The notes beneath the pieces were generated by a model, which had not been told where the DNA came from, made no database searches, and saw only the letters and a program-made list of their open reading frames with translations. A stretch of DNA of 64,000 bases from Rotaria sp. Silwood1 (taxonomy: Eukaryota > Rotifera > Eurotatoria > Philodinida > Philodinidae), in assembly GCA_905250075.1 (NCBI GenBank), contig CAJNOP010000017.1:1153017-1217016 (forward strand), in the 5' to 3' direction. The first letter of the stretch is position 1, and each line of letters begins with the position of its first letter. A program made the position numbers and the translations under genes. Of the stretch, positions 1-18,060 are shown in pieces.

Positions 1-507
1 CAACATTTCATTGTCGAAAACTGTAACATTTCGAGATCTCAAAAATAGGTCACAGTCAATTCAGTACAGTGTAGTGATGACAATGACATATAAAATATGT
101 TTTGAATGCTTCGTGATGAGTTAAAATTTTAATTTTTCTAGTTGACTCTTTCTAAAGTCAAATCCAATACTAGTAATGCCGTGATCTTGTATGCATACGT
201 ATACAGATAAAAAATACAAATGGTTTCATAGTTGTTTTTAACTTGAACTTATATTAGACTTATGCAATCGATTCTTGACTGCTAGGTGAAGAATAAAGAT
301 GAATAATTTCCGTCAATCAGCTTTCACTGCTCAATAGATGTCACTTTCTATTTTCGGCATAGCTTTTAGTATTAATTGGTTGATCATTTGACGAGAACGT
401 AGAGCCTTGGCTAGCTCAAAGAAAAATAATACTGTTGTTTATTGCATTCTAATATTCGATAGATCATATACAATATAAAATATTTAATAATTTACATTTT
501 TAATTAA
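1..507. other. Upstream flank of polybromo
   Basis: No coding region or repeat is recognised. It presumably holds the 5' UTR and promoter of the polybromo gene; no clear TATA or initiator can be assigned. Confidence 0.4.
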
Positions 508-3500
508 ATGCCAAAGCGCATTCACAGTGCTAGTGATCGAGATGATAATAATGAGTCAACCAGTACATCCAAACGTACTCGGAAGGCAACTGAAATAGTA
601 TGTCAATTTTTTGTATTAATCATTATATTCTATTACTTTCTTTTTTATTTTTTTTGTTAAAGAATAATCTTTGTCAAGAATACTATGATACGTTTCTATC
701 ATACAAATCTGAAGATGAAAGACTTCTTTGTGAAAATTTTATTCGATTACCAACCAAAAGGTTTTTTGTTTATGAGAATTTTTTTATTAAAATTTCTTAA
801 CATTTAAATATAGGGCAAACACTGATTATTATACTTCAATAAAAGAACCAATTGATTTAACTGAAATTCAACAAAAAATTCATTCAGATCAATATGATTC
901 TTTTGAACAATTTCTTGATGATATCGAATTACTTATAAATAATGCTAAAAATTATTATCGAGTAAATTAAAAATTTTATTTTTTTATTCTTATATATATA
1001 TATATTTTTTTTTTCTAGAAAAATTCTACGGAATGGAAAGATGCAAATGAATTATCAAAATATTTTTATTCAAAAACAAAATCTCAATCAATTGATTCTT
1101 ATTATTTTGAAGAATTTTTTACAGCTATTTATAATACTCGAATTGATAATCGTCCTATAACGGATATATTTTTATTTTTACCTTCACGAAAAGTAAAAAA
1201 AAAACTTTCCTCATAGTATTCTGAATAGGCATGCAATGGTAATGGTGATCATCGGTATAGAAATGCATGTTTAGAACAACAGCAAAGATGTTGAACGCCT
1301 GATAAAATCAGGGTGATCTTAGGTTGAGACTCCGCGAGACGAGACAGACGAAATTGTTCAGTATTTGAAAGTTTTCCACAGAATTCTATGTTAGATTCAC
1401 TTCGAATTTATTGGTTGAGAAAGATTTATTTCAAAAGTTTCGATAAACTTCCTATAGATTCGTATCTCTGTATTCCAAAGATCGTTGACCTACTTTTATA
1501 GCGTTCATCTATTTTCTTCAAATGCTTTTACCAACCAAGAAAATCAATATAGGATTACCATAGTTTTATCATTTTATCACTGGTAGTTTATTCATACATG
1601 TCTAATAGGAAGCTCTGAATCGACAAAAATGTGAACCCGCAGCTCCTTAATGTATAAACTAGTGTAAAACTGTACGTAAGACCGATGAATGATGCACCAT
1701 CATCATTGCATTTCTAATACTAAATGCAAAAAGAAAAAGACTGAACGTATATATTTTGTCTTTTTGTTTTTATTTTAATAGATTTATCCCGATTATTATT
1801 TAATAGTAACAAAGCCAATTGATTTAAAAATGATTGCAATTAAAATTCAAAATAATGATTATTCATTCCTTGATGATATGGAGAATGATTTATTATTAAT
1901 GATTTCTAATGCAAGAAAATATAATGATCCTAAATCACAAATTTATAAAGTAAAACAAAAAACAACTAATTAAATTATTATTTTTGATTTTCAATTTATT
2001 TTTTAAGGATGCATGTGCATTAAAAAAAATTATTACTAGTGTTAAAAATGAACTTGATACAGCATTAAAAACACCTAACGATCGATTGAGGTATTGCTCG
2101 TTTATTTTTCTTTTTGTGGCCAAATTAATTTTTTTTTGTTTTTTGTTTAAAGACTTAATAAACGTGATGTTCTTTTATCATCAGAAGTTGCAAATATGGA
2201 ATATCCAGAAGAACCTGATGATGAAGAAATAATTCAACAAACAAATGATGATGCTGATTCAGAAACAAGTTCACTTGGTGATGAAGATGATTCCTATAGA
2301 ATATTATATAATAGTATTAGAAATTATAAGCTTGGTGCTCAAAGTTTAATTGATCCATTTATGAAGTTACCTAATAAAAGATTTCATCATGATTATTATG
2401 AAGAAATAAAACGACCTATTGCTATGTCTGTAATTAAAAATCATATAAAAGTAAAAATTATTTTTTATGAAATAAAAAAAATATTAAGTTAAGACATTGT
2501 TTTCTTTATCTTTCTTTTAGAAAGGAAAATATACAGATATAGGTGATCTTGTAGATGATTTAAAATTAATGTTTGATAATGCAATGCAATATAATCAAGA
2601 AGGATCATTAATATATAATGTGAGTTCAAAGAGTTTGTTTTTTTTTTTGTTGAGACTGAATGTTTTAATATTAAACTTTGCTATAACCTTCTTTGTGTAT
2701 GAATACAACAATACAGAAAACTAATCAGTAAAAGAAGACAGTTTCTAAATAATTTTGAATTGATAAAAATATACGAAAGTTTGCTATCATATACTCCAGC
2801 AAAAAATATACATTGAAGTTTGAATCCACTGTAAACCATAGAATGTAGAAAACGACTTTAAGATAAATATGTACAAAAAAAAATCTTATTAATCTAGTCT
2901 ATTTGGAATCTAAAAATTAAAAGTGCATATAATCTTCGAAATATATCAAAAACTTGTATAAAGATTTTTGTACTTGAATGACCGCATAGTTGTTCAACAC
3001 ACAGAAGACAGGTACTATAAGGATAATGAAGTTCTGTAGTATTTTTTATTTAGTGTGTAACCAAACGAGAGCTAGCGAGAGCTCAGATTTTCTAGAAGTG
3101 TTACCAGATAGTTTTTACTCTTTCTGCAGACACGGTCAGTGGGATAAGCTCTGATCCTGTAACTTTTTTGAAACATAATCTAAAAAGAAGTGTTGAAGTA
3201 TATAGTGTCAAAATTTACACTTTCCTCCATAGGTCACGACAGACATTGTTGCTAAATGACTAAATAGTATCTATTCATTAAAATAGATGAACTATCTTCC
3301 TATAGCATTTCTAAAGATTTTATATCAACGAATGGTGAAGAAATATATCCCAAAATAGATAGAATAAAATTATCTTCTTGTGATTACAAACGGTAGCTAT
3401 ATCGTATTTCACATGTGGTAACGTCGCTAGTTTTATTGAACTGTTTACAACGAATCAGTCATAGCATTAATTTTACTCAGTGAAGTATTAAAATCAGTTA

Positions 3501-6500
3501 ATTCATTTTTAGAGATAAGCAACATTGGTGATACGCTATTCTAAATTAGCTTCAATTCCAATTGTATTTTTTTCAATCACACTATAATTTCTTGATTATT
3601 TTGCTACTTCACTTTAACTCCAACATCAGATGATTTTTTTTCTTCTTAATATTCTTTTTGTATCTGTTTTTGTTATTTGTCTTTTCACTCTCAGCTTTTT
3701 CTACATTTGCACCAAACAAGTTAGATACAGTTTTAATTAGAGTTGTTACAAATCTATTTATTGTAACAAAGTTAATTTGACTTCATTTCAACTCGAACAT
3801 GGACTTACTTATCTCTGTTCTCTCTATACTGGAAAACCTATTAAATTTACGCTATGATGAGATATTAAAAGAACTTATCTATATCATGCACAAATATAAG
3901 CAAGATAAGTATTGAGTTCACTCTTTGCAAGCAAATATGTCGAACGAAAAAAGGATATATTGATAAGATAATGGAAGGAAATTAAACAGCTATTAGTCCT
4001 ATCGGATATATTCAAACAATCAAGAATACTTGTCAACATTGTCTTTCATTAATCTAAATCAATTTATATATTTAGAGTGCTAAAAAATTACTAGATATTA
4101 CTTTACTCAAAGCTCATGAACTTGGTTATGATGAACAAAAACCACGATTAAAAGAAGCTCGCGTCAACATTCCAATGGTAAAATAATTCTTTCTATTTTC
4201 TAATCTTTTAATTTCGATTTTTTTTTCTTATAGATCACGATCAAAGACGAATATTTAGTACCATCGACACCTCAATCACCCAATGTAAATCAAAAAAAAA
4301 GAATTTTTAAATCTCTTAATTTCTATTTCATTTTATCTTTAGTTTCAACGACATCGATCATCAAAAAAATCTATAAAATCTACAGAACAAAACATTCAAT
4401 CAATCTATACTTTCATTCGAGAATATCGAGTTAGATCTTTTTTTGTGTTTTTGATTTCTTAATTTATATGCTTGCTTTTCTTTGTTCATAGGAAAATGAT
4501 GTTGGATTAATCGCACCATTTTTAGAATTACCATCAGCTGAAGAATATCCTGATTATTATGAAACAATAGAACAACCTATTGATATGACAATGATAAAAG
4601 ATAAAGTTGATAAAGGAATTGTAAATAAAACAAAAACAAAAAAAAAAGAACAAATATTTTCTTTGTCTAAATAAAATTTATTTCATTTTAGTATAAACGT
4701 GAACAAGATATTATTGATGATCTAAATCGAATGTTTAATAATGCTAAAGTTTATAATGTTGATGAATCTTATATATTCAAATATGCTTCTCGTCTTGAAC
4801 AAGCATTAGCAAATAAATATAAAACAATGATAATTAAAAAAGAAAAAACACCCCAATCAAATCGTATATTAACTAAAAAGTATTGTAGAAATTTTGTTTT
4901 CGTTTCATTTTAACTTTTTTTTTTTATTTATCTTCTTTAAAATATAGATCTTTAAATACTTTACAAGATAAAATTTCTTATTTAATTCAATGTATTAAAA
5001 ATTATACAAATCGTTATGGACGAACATTATCAACAGTATTTTTAACATTACCATCAAAAATTGATTATCCTGATTATTATGAAATAATTCAAAAACCAAT
5101 TGATCTTAAACGTATTGAATTACGACAATATTCTTCAATAGATGATTTATCAAATGATTTACAATTAATGTTTGATAATGCATTATTATATAACGAACCT
5201 GGTTCAATGATTTATCGAGTAATTAAATATTTACTTCAGAAAACCATGAGACTGTCTTGCCCAACCTTATGCTTTTGTGCATATTCACGTAGTTTGATGT
5301 CAGATGTTAGATGATTCACATATTGTTGACAAATCTTGCTTTAGTTACGCATTTGATTCATCGTTTCGATTCTATGTGATAATTTAGCTATCAAAAAAAT
5401 TAAAATTTTTTTTTTACAATCGAATGAAACTTCCTGGTGAACGAAAAATTTTTGAAAACTTTTTATTCTTGTTGTTTTTTGATAATTCTCATTCAAGTAG
5501 TTCTTGCGAGCATGACAAAAATATGCCGGTGCCCGTAATTAGGATATAATCATTATGTTTCACTTCCAGTTTTCGAAGATATCATGTAAAAATATTCTAG
5601 ATTTATTCATAAATTCCAAGATTTCGTATAGATATCGTGAATCGAAAATATGTCTTCTAATAATTGCGTAATCTCATAGCTTGAGTAATGACGTAATCAG
5701 ATGGAACTGACAAGAGAAGTTTCCCAACTGATTAATCACAGTCCCAACTGTCTACGTCATGTAAACGTTAATCAGCTACGAATATTCTGAAAAAAGTTTG
5801 GGTCCGTAGCTCATTGCTGCTGAAATATTGCATTTTTACGGTATTTTTTAGTTAAAGCCTTGATCTTTCTCAGATACACCAGAAAATATTTTTATTGTTC
5901 ATATCCTAAAATATAACTATAATAAAAGTGTGTCGTTTATACCGTTTATATACATCAGTAGATTTGATATTTTTATTGCAAAAAACCAAAACATTATATC
6001 ATCTAAAAGTTTCAAAAACAAACCTATTCTCGCTCAGATCTGTCTGTTCGCAAAGTAATGCTGTATCTCAACAATAATAATGTAAAGACTCGAATTGTCA
6101 CACTGAAGAACAATTGCGCTATTTTGAAATATGCTCACTAAGCAATAAGAAGTTAGAAGTGTAAGAAACACAAGACAGTTCTGTGGATCTTTGATTTAAT
6201 TATTTAAAAACAAATATTTCTATTTGTTATATTTAGGATGCATTGAATCTTCAAAGATTATTTATTGAAAAAAAACGAGAATTTATACATAATGATAATG
6301 TACAAAATTTAGTTTGTGAACTTTTGATTTGTTTATTCATACAAACATTTAATTATGAAGTAATTTTATTCTTTTTTTTTTTAATTTTGAGTATTCAAAG
6401 AAAAAATTTATTTCAAATAGGATCAAGATGGACAATATGCTAGTGATTCGTTTTCAGAATTACCTGAACAAGCAGAAAATGAACCGTAAGAAAGAGAATT

Positions 6501-9500
6501 ATGAATTAATAAATGAAAACAAAAATTTTTTGATTTTGTAGCTTTGATATTGTATATACATTTGATCTGATTAGACAAAATCTTGATCAGGTATTTAGTT
6601 CGTTTCACAAAAAATAAATGTAACTATTATTGTTCTTCTTTTAGCGACGTTATCATCGATTAGATGTTTTTCAAAATGATCTATTTAAAGTCTTTGAACG
6701 TGCTAGAAAATTAAGACCAATTCATTCTAAGGTAAGTTTTCTTTTTTTTGCTCTACTTTTTCTTCTAATAAAATATTCTGTTGATTATAGGTTTATCAAG
6801 ATTCAATTAGATTACAAAAATATTATATTCACTTACGTGATGAAATTTGTCAACATGGTAGTTTACTTCGATCACCAGCACTTCTATTTAATGAAGATCG
6901 TCTACAACAAGAACTTGTTCGTGAACGAACAGAAAAAGATTCAATGGTTAATACTAATAGTCAGAACAGTATATCACCAGCTAAATCATCTGATTCTGAT
7001 GAACATAAAGTTTCTGTAAGTTTGTTTGTACACTTAACAAAATGAATCAAAACTGATCTATATTCGATTCGTAAAGATTGATTTTTAAGATGATAGAAAA
7101 AAAAGTATTTCAGATATCGTTCGAATGATTATGACTAGTATGTGTACAACACAAAACATAGATCCAGTCTGTCCGGATTCTAGTTAGATATTCAACACTT
7201 GGTTTCAGTGCGAAAATTTGTGCTACTACAAAACTGTAATATAGAAAATTTATTAATACCATGAATAGAAGAAGACTTCGCTGCGTCTGAGAAATAATTC
7301 ATGAAGACCTTTGAATCTTGTTTTTGAGCTTAATTCAAATAATCAGATTCGCTTGACAGGTCACATTCATATTCACTTCAATTGAACAACTTACAGCATG
7401 CAAAGTTATGAAATGTATTGAAAGCAATCATCTTCGTAATATCATGAAGAATAACGAAGGGTATTTAAACATGGATATACAAGTCACATACATGCACACT
7501 AAATGGTATACTAAAGAAGAGCAACTGCTGCTATAAATATAAGTTTCGTTCAAACTCTGTCATATAGATGCAGATTTTTAAAAAACTCTTCTAGTAAAAA
7601 CTAGTATCCTCTATATTTTCTTTATAGTTAGAAAAATTCTCTATAAATGATCTTTTGAGTTTTTTTATATTTCTGAATGTGCTTATAGAAACGCTCCTCT
7701 TAGATATGTACCAACGATTCATACGTTCATTCTTTACTGAACATTAATCTAAATTGAATTCTTTTTATTTTTCTCGTAGCCAAGCAAACTAACATCACCG
7801 ATAGAAAAAAGTTCGTTGTCCAAAGGTCAAACTTATTATCTAGGCGATTTCGTCTATATTGAACCTGATGATGAAACAAATGAACCACTTATTGTCTGTA
7901 TTGAATTTTTCGAACATAAAAATGATGAAGATTATTTAAGTGGTTTACAATTTATTCGACCTAATGATACATATCATACATCAACACATAAATTTTATCG
8001 TCAAGAAGTTTTCTTAACTCAAACAATTGAATCTATACCAATGAATAAAATTCAAGGTTTATGTTATATTTTACATGTGAAAGATTATTTTAAATATCAA
8101 CCAATGATTGATGATCAAATATCATTTCAAGATCAAGATGTTTATGTATGTGAATCACGTTATAATATAAAAACAAAAGTATTTAAAAAAATCAAATCAT
8201 GGAACGTACCAGAAAATAAACGAGTCAAATTAATTCCACGAGATAGTCCACTTGAAAATATACGTATATCATCAACATTAGTTAGTAATAATAATAATAA
8301 TAACAATAGTTTAATACATCGATCATCAACAACAGATAATGAATTATTAAATATAGATATTATTGAAAAACCTAAAGAAACAATTTTATATGATTCAGTT
8401 ATAAATGATAAATTAAATGAAAATTCAATAATAAAAAGAATATTTTATGAACAAATTGTTATATCAACACATATTTTTTACAAAGTTGGCGATTTTGTAT
8501 ATGTTAATAATATTGAAAATAATAACAATAATCAATCAAATAAAAGATTTATTCTTCGTATTGATAAAATCTGGAAAGATAATGAGTAAGTTTAGACAAA
8601 TAGTCATATGCAGAACTGTGATCAGAAGAATATTGAATAACATATCTGTATACTAAATAGAAAGGTATTCAAATCTTCTATCTCTGAATAAATGATTAAC
8701 TAAGTAACGAATCTCGGTCAATGATAAATCATTTTCAAGATAAGTTTCACCCAAAGAGACAAAAATCAGAAATTTCATACTGTGAGGATATGCCAAAGCT
8801 ATCCTCTACAATTTCAAATCTACTTACTATCAACCACTTCACTAATACTCAGATCTTGAAGAACAAAAAAAAACAGTTTATTTAAGTGGTTATAACTTAG
8901 AAAGGTGGACACCCATGGGTATAAATCCGTTTAGATTCTGTTTAATTTCAATCGAGCCTATCGAATGAGATAAGACTCGTGTCAACCGTAGTTTATTATT
9001 TTGTGAGATTCTCTCGTTAGGAAGTGTTGATCAGAAATGAAAATCATTAGACTTTTTGATAATTTATAATATTCCATCATTGATATCAATATCTAGTCTA
9101 TAAATAATCTTCTTAATCCTCATTCTCGTGAAAGTCACTAGACTTGTGCATAATAAGATCATCTAACGCATTGCTTAAGAGAAATTTTTCGACTTTTTTC
9201 TCCTAATGAATATGTTTTTATCAGTCATATTGATGGATAACTTTTTTTTTCTCTGAAGTTCGTATTGTATAAGTGGTCCAGTGTTTATTCAACCATCGGA
9301 CATTCTCAATCGTGATCAATTAATCATTACAGCAAAATGTTCATATGAACGAGAAGTTATCAAACGTGATGGTCCAAGTACACAATTTAAACTTCATAAT
9401 ATTCAAGGCAAATGTTCAGTCCTTTCATTGAAACATTTTTGTACACGTAAGTTTTACTTTCAGATTTTTCCTTTATAATATGATATAATACTATATTTAG

Positions 9501-11424
9501 ATCGTTTAACTGAAATTTCTGAATCTGATGTTTATGTTTGTGAATCAAAATATGTTAGTGATGATCATAGTCTTCGTGGTTTATCAAAACCATTGAAAGT
9601 GCGATTTTAAAGATAATATGATCGAATAATTTTCTTTCTTTATCTTTATAGAGAATATCATTATCATTAAAAGCAACTGCTGATGAAATCTGGACTTTTC
9701 GTAAAGAACTTATTCTCAAACAAGTAATAATTCTTAACATTTTCTTTTTTGTTTTTATTTTCTTCTATTTATTTTGAAAAAACAGAAATAGAACTTAATA
9801 CTTGATTTTCTTTTTCATTTCAAGGAAACTCCTGGTGGTTTATTTAAAGCAGTTGATGAAAGTTCAGCTATGGAAGTTGATGATCAATTCAATAGTAATC
9901 TTGAGGGAAGTGAACATCAGTCGAATCATTTGAATTATGATGCAATCAATAATAGTATTAATTTTAATTTATCATTCTCTAATCGATATAATAATAATCG
10001 AGTAAGTAAATATAAAAGACTAATAATAGAAGTCTTTTAACTAATAAATCACTTTTGAGTTGAGACTATGCACATGTTGCAGACACTATTTTGCTATGAA
10101 TAGTGAAGAGAGAATTGGAGTGTTTAACTTATTGCTGCAGTCTTATCGCATTTTTACGGTATATTTTAGATAATAGGAAAAGTAATTTTCGAATTTCGAC
10201 TTCAAAAGTGACATAGAGAGAAGCCTTAACACAAATAATTTACTATGAAAGTTTCAAATCTTTTGATTTGCTGCTATGAGAATATCAAATTTGCCGATTT
10301 ATAGGATTAATGCAAAAGACACGCTTTTATCATAGCTGCATCTTAAGATAAAAACAAAGAAAAAAGATCTAAAACTTTAACAATATACTATTCTTGTTGA
10401 GACTTGTCTTTATGCAAAAGTTCAAGTGAGAATTCGACAACGAGCTTTCCTGAGGAAGACTACAACATTCTTTGTAAAAAAACATGGTAAAAATGCAGTA
10501 ATAAGTTAAGAATACGAACGCTTTTCAACATATTCATAGCTCATTAGGATCTATATTAGATAGTTTCAACTGAAAAGTGATTAACTCATTGATGGATTAC
10601 CTTCGTAATGAATTTTTATATTATTATAATTTTGTTTTTTGATAAATAGAAAAGTAATCGTCGCGGACCATCATCACGTCCACCTTGTGGTTATCTTATA
10701 TTTGCAAGTGAATCACGAAAACGTTTGATACGCGATAATCCAGGTATTCCATTTGGTGAAATGAGTCGAATTATTGGTGATCAGGTAAATATTTTAACAA
10801 CAAAAAAAAAGTCAAACAATTACTTAACTTTTAAATTATAATTAAATTAGTGGAGACGGTTATCGCCATATGAACGTGAAAAATATGAAGAAAAAGCGCG
10901 TGAACGTGCAAGAGAGCAAGATACACAAGTATCAAATAATCCTATAACATATGATTCTCCTATGAATCCACAGCGAATAATCAATGGTGGAATAGGAATA
11001 AATGGATGTTATCCAAATATTTCAAGTATGTTTTATTCTCGAAAAAAAAATAATGTGTTTAATCTACAAATAAATTTTAGATGTTTATCCAATGAATAAT
11101 GTTCTTCCTGTTGTTATAAAACCACCAACAGCTGCAATTGTAAATTGTCCACCACGAGTACAAAGAGTCGTTCATTCAGAAATGTATTCGAAGTATATTG
11201 AACATCTTAAAACGGATTATCCATTTATATCCGACTGGCCTAAACAATTAAAAGCATCGATTAGTAATAATGGAAATATATCATCGAGATCATTACCATC
11301 ACATTGGCTAATAAATAATAGCCCCGGGTTTTATAATAATGTTTATGAAGCGCTATGGTCAATGCGTGATAATATGTGGTCGGATGTTGTTCGTGTACGA
11401 AATGTACTTTCTGATGAATGGTAG
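508..11424 (+). CDS. PBRM1: Polybromo-1, PBAF chromatin-remodelling subunit
   Basis: Spliced gene of roughly 27 exons. In order I read six bromodomains, two BAH domains, one HMG box and the conserved polybromo C-terminus, which is the full PBRM1 layout. Bromodomain ZA-loop motifs are FIRLPTKR, FLFLPSRK, FMKLPNKR, FLELPSAE and FLTLPSKI. The sixth (about 6541-6830) is divergent. BAH1 lies in 7816-8230, BAH2 in about 8466-9720 and the HMG box in about 10660-10900 (GYLIFASESRKRL). The C-terminus holds PPRVQRVVHSEMYSKYIE and LPSHWL. The start is the ATG opening MPKRIHSASD; the stop is TAG at 11422. PBRM1 reads acetyl-lysine on nucleosomes for the PBAF form of SWI/SNF in the nucleus. The acetyl-lysine-binding Asn is present in bromodomains 2-5 (KYND, QYNQ, VYNV, LYNE), but bromodomain 1 has NYYR and bromodomain 6 has KLRP. 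Long introns fall at about 1193-1782, 2621-4076, 5219-6237, 7016-7780, 8587-9260 and 10002-10650. Confidence 0.95.
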
Positions 11425-13587
11425 ACTTTTTTTCTTTTTTCTTTTCATATTTGTTTTTTCGTTATATCGACACACTCATTGATGGAGTTGTGTAAAGAAA
11501 TAATTGTTTATTACAGTAAAAATATGTGCATGATGGATTGTTGTAGAATGTAGTTTTTTTTTTGTTTTTTTTTTGTTCTTTATGCTTATTTCGGCTTATT
11601 GTCTGTATGTAATGTTAAAAATTTTTTTGTTTCATTTTCTTCTGAATGTTAATGTAATGACGAAAAACCCATCAGCAAAATGATTTGTTCTCTTACCGTG
11701 ATATATTGCGGGATATATTGTATGTCTTGTGAATGCTTTTTTTAAATGTACAGATAACATTATGCTATATAAAAGAAAAATAACAGACTAATTAAACTTG
11801 AAAATAAGATATGAATAATGCTTAGATGATTTATTTCAATAATTGCTTTGCATGTTCATGGAAACAAGAAATACAAGTCGTTTTCGACGGGGAAATTTAC
11901 AGATTTGGTCGTCAGAATCATTGATCTAGGACAGTTTTGTCATTTTGAAATTAATTTGAATAAGACAACGATGCGTAAATTTTCTTTGGAGAATTCTCTT
12001 CTATTATTTCAGTGCTGCTTATAATAGTAAAAAAAAGCGTTCCATGACAACGCTCTTTCCTCATAAATAATAGTAAATATTTTAAAATATACAATTTCAA
12101 AACGATAAGATATTGTTGAAATACTTTGAATTGATATTTGTTATAGCATACAAAGATTGAAATATACGATCTTCAATTTATTAGATGCAGAATATTTAAA
12201 AATTTATAAAAGTAAATTAGAGACTTTCAACAATGTAAAAGAGGACGCCAAACTAATAGTAGAAAATATTGATATTCATATATATATCTCGATAAATACG
12301 TCCCGAAACATATATATTTTTCATCGAGTAATAAGAAATAATTTATACTAATGACATATTCATAAATAAAATGCTGCAAGAGAAAAAAGAAACACTCACA
12401 TAATTATTTGGCATTGTTTTTTTAACATTTTATCACATGGCAGTTAATTATAATTATTTGCCATATTAAAAGATTCTCTTGACGAATTCATAAAAAAATT
12501 GTGAATTTTTCAGACAATTGTGTTTCTTTTGTTGCTCACTTCATCTGAATTATCAAACTATTTGTAATAAAAAGGATTGTTAGCAATATCATAAGGTAGA
12601 TCACAAGTTCTAGTATTCTTTTAGATAATTCAATTTCAATCAAAAAAACATTTAGTGAATAATGCATTTTAACTGATAGTATATGAAAATCTACACGATT
12701 TCAGAAATAGATGCAAAGAAAATTCCGGGAACGATATAATGCTAATGAGGAATCTCGATTTGGTTGTTCATTTTCTCAATTTAAATATGAAAAATATTAA
12801 ACTAATACAGCAAGTTATGAAAGATGATTCCCATTCAACTTATAATCTTGTAACTTATCATCTCAAATTTTTTTTAATAAATTCATTCTGTTCTCATATA
12901 TATAACATAGATAAAGGTAAGACTATAAATTACAACTATTAAATTGAAAATTGCTTCACAATAATACTGCTTCTTACATTGATTCACATGTTGTACATTG
13001 TACAGTACTTGAAGGTATCGATCTAATGTCATTTACACCAAATTATGCACTAGATGGCCTTCGACAATATGATTAAGTCAAGCGTAACTTATTTGATCAG
13101 ATAAACAAAATCTTTATTTGCTACAAAAAAAAATCATGAACTGTCAAGGCTTTGAATCATTAGAAAAGATAGAAGTTGATATATCGATAAATATGGTGAC
13201 CATTTTGAATTTTCAATTACATAATATTAAACATATATTTTTTTATCTGTTTATTTACTGTTGTAAGAACTTTCAATTAAATTTTAATATGAAAATTTTC
13301 TTGTGGAATTTTACTTTAATATGAATAGTCTTAAAAGATCTGTTTAGTATTTAATCAAAGTCATGCTGCCACAGTTATCTTTTCATTATACATCAAAAAA
13401 AGAAAAAGAAACCAAACGAGAAACAACAAATAAACAAACAAAAAAAGAAAATTAATCCGATATATATATATATATGAACGCAAGACAAAAATGATAGAAG
13501 AAAACAAGACAAATTTTCAGACGAAAACAATATATGTTATATCTCATCATAAAAGTATTGAGTTAATAAAAAACACAATTTTTCTAT
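11425..13587. other. Intergenic region with possible decayed coding islands
   Basis: Lies between the 3' ends of two converging genes. There is no intact gene. Short stretches at 12157-12290, 12705-12850 and 13006-13077 look weakly coding. The last reads LEGIDLMSFTPNYALDGL, ends in a stop and is preceded by an AG acceptor-like site. They do not join into one frame and match no family I recognise. A TA dinucleotide run lies near 13460-13475. Confidence 0.35.
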
Positions 13588-16741
<3,154 letters not shown>

Positions 16742-17079
16742 TCTTATGTTATTCAAAAATCTAAAATGATTGTGAAATTTATGTTTGTGACCCTGAGTTA
16801 TTTTCTGCGAACAATGACGAAATATATTTTTTTAGTTGATAGAAACCATATTGTATGTATTACAGTCTTTTGATGAAGGCTGGTTTGTTGTTGTTATTGT
16901 TGTTTTTTTTAGAAAATAATTCAGAAGAATATTTTATTTGGAAAAAAATTAATTAAAAATAAAAATAAAAGAGAATTTCTTTAATTTTCATAATTTTTTT
17001 TTATCTCTAGCGCCACATGACAATGATTATTGGCGCTAGATGCTATCTTTATGGATAACTAACTATTCTATTCATAGAA
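16742..17079. promoter_or_regulatory. Shared promoter region between helicase and ZFAND2
   Basis: A 338-base gap between two divergent start codons. It contains a perfect 10-bp inverted repeat, TCTAGCGCCA (17006-17015) and TGGCGCTAGA (17031-17040), with a 15-base spacer. This GC-rich island in AT-rich sequence lies 40 bases before the ZFAND2 ATG. It may be a dimeric binding site or an RNA stem-loop in the ZFAND2 5' UTR. Confidence 0.45.
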
Positions 17080-18060
17080 ATGGAACTTCCTCAACTAGGT
17101 GATCATTGTTCGGTCAAAACATGCAATCGTTTAGGTATAGTTTTTTTTCTATATTCGATTAAAATTCATATTTATCTTTTTAGATTTTTTACCTATGAAA
17201 TGTGATGCATGTAGTTCTATTTTTTGGTATGTATTTTTTTTTTTGTTGTTTTGATTTGAATCAATTATTTTTATTTTCTTTTTTCAATAGTAAAGATCAT
17301 ATAAAATACGATGAACATCAATGTCCATCATCGTATCGTAAAAATGTTCAAATACCAATTTGTCCTCTATGTAATCAAGCTGTTCCATATCAATATCGTG
17401 ATCAATCACCAGATCGTGTTGTATCTGCTCATATAGATCGTGATTGTAAATCAGATCCAGCATTAAAAAAACGTGCAAAAGTTTATTCAAATAAATGTTC
17501 TGTTTCATCATGTAAACAACGTGAAGCAATTCAAGTTAAATGTGAAAAATGTTTAAAAACATATTGTTTACGACATCGATTTCCTGATGATCATAAATGT
17601 CAAATATTAGAAAAACAACATGATGAAGATGCTTCAATTGCATTAGCAACGAAATTATCATTAAATCAAAAGTAAAATATAATTTCTTGTTTACTAAATA
17701 TTGTTGTTGTTTTTTCTTTTATAGAACTCAAGAAGAAAATGATTATCTTTTAGCAAAAGCTTTACAAGAAAGTGAACGAGAAGAAGCTCAACGACGTCGA
17801 ACCACTGTAAGTATTAAAATTAAAGTATTTATTTAACAAATGTTCTACAGTGAATATGTATGGTAAGATTTTTAATAGTGGGGAATACTAACTTTAATGT
17901 CATTGTACAGAACAACTCTTGCTAAACAAATACTAAAGTTAATAATGCAAGTTGAATCATTTTGTTTCTTTCTTTTTTTTTAATCTATTAGACGTCTACA
18001 ACAACAGCAACAAATAATAGTGGTCATTCAACTGATAAAAAAAAATGTTCTATTCAATAA
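17080..18060 (+). CDS. AN1-type zinc finger protein, ZFAND2 family
   Basis: Four exons. The start MELPQLGDHCSVKTCNRLDF and the Cys pattern CNRLDFLPMKCDACSSIFC...H match AN1 finger 1. A second AN1 finger runs CSVSSCKQREAIQVKCEKC with YCLRHRFPDDHKC. The region after it carries two ubiquitin-interacting-motif-like helices (DEDASIALATKLSL and NDYLLAKALQESE). AN1, AN1, UIM is the ZFAND2B/AIRAP-like layout, proteasome-associated factors that help clear misfolded or ER-derived proteins. The protein ends KKKCSIQ at TAA 18058-18060, with no obvious prenylation CaaX. The next gene on the same strand starts only 125 bases later. Confidence 0.9.
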
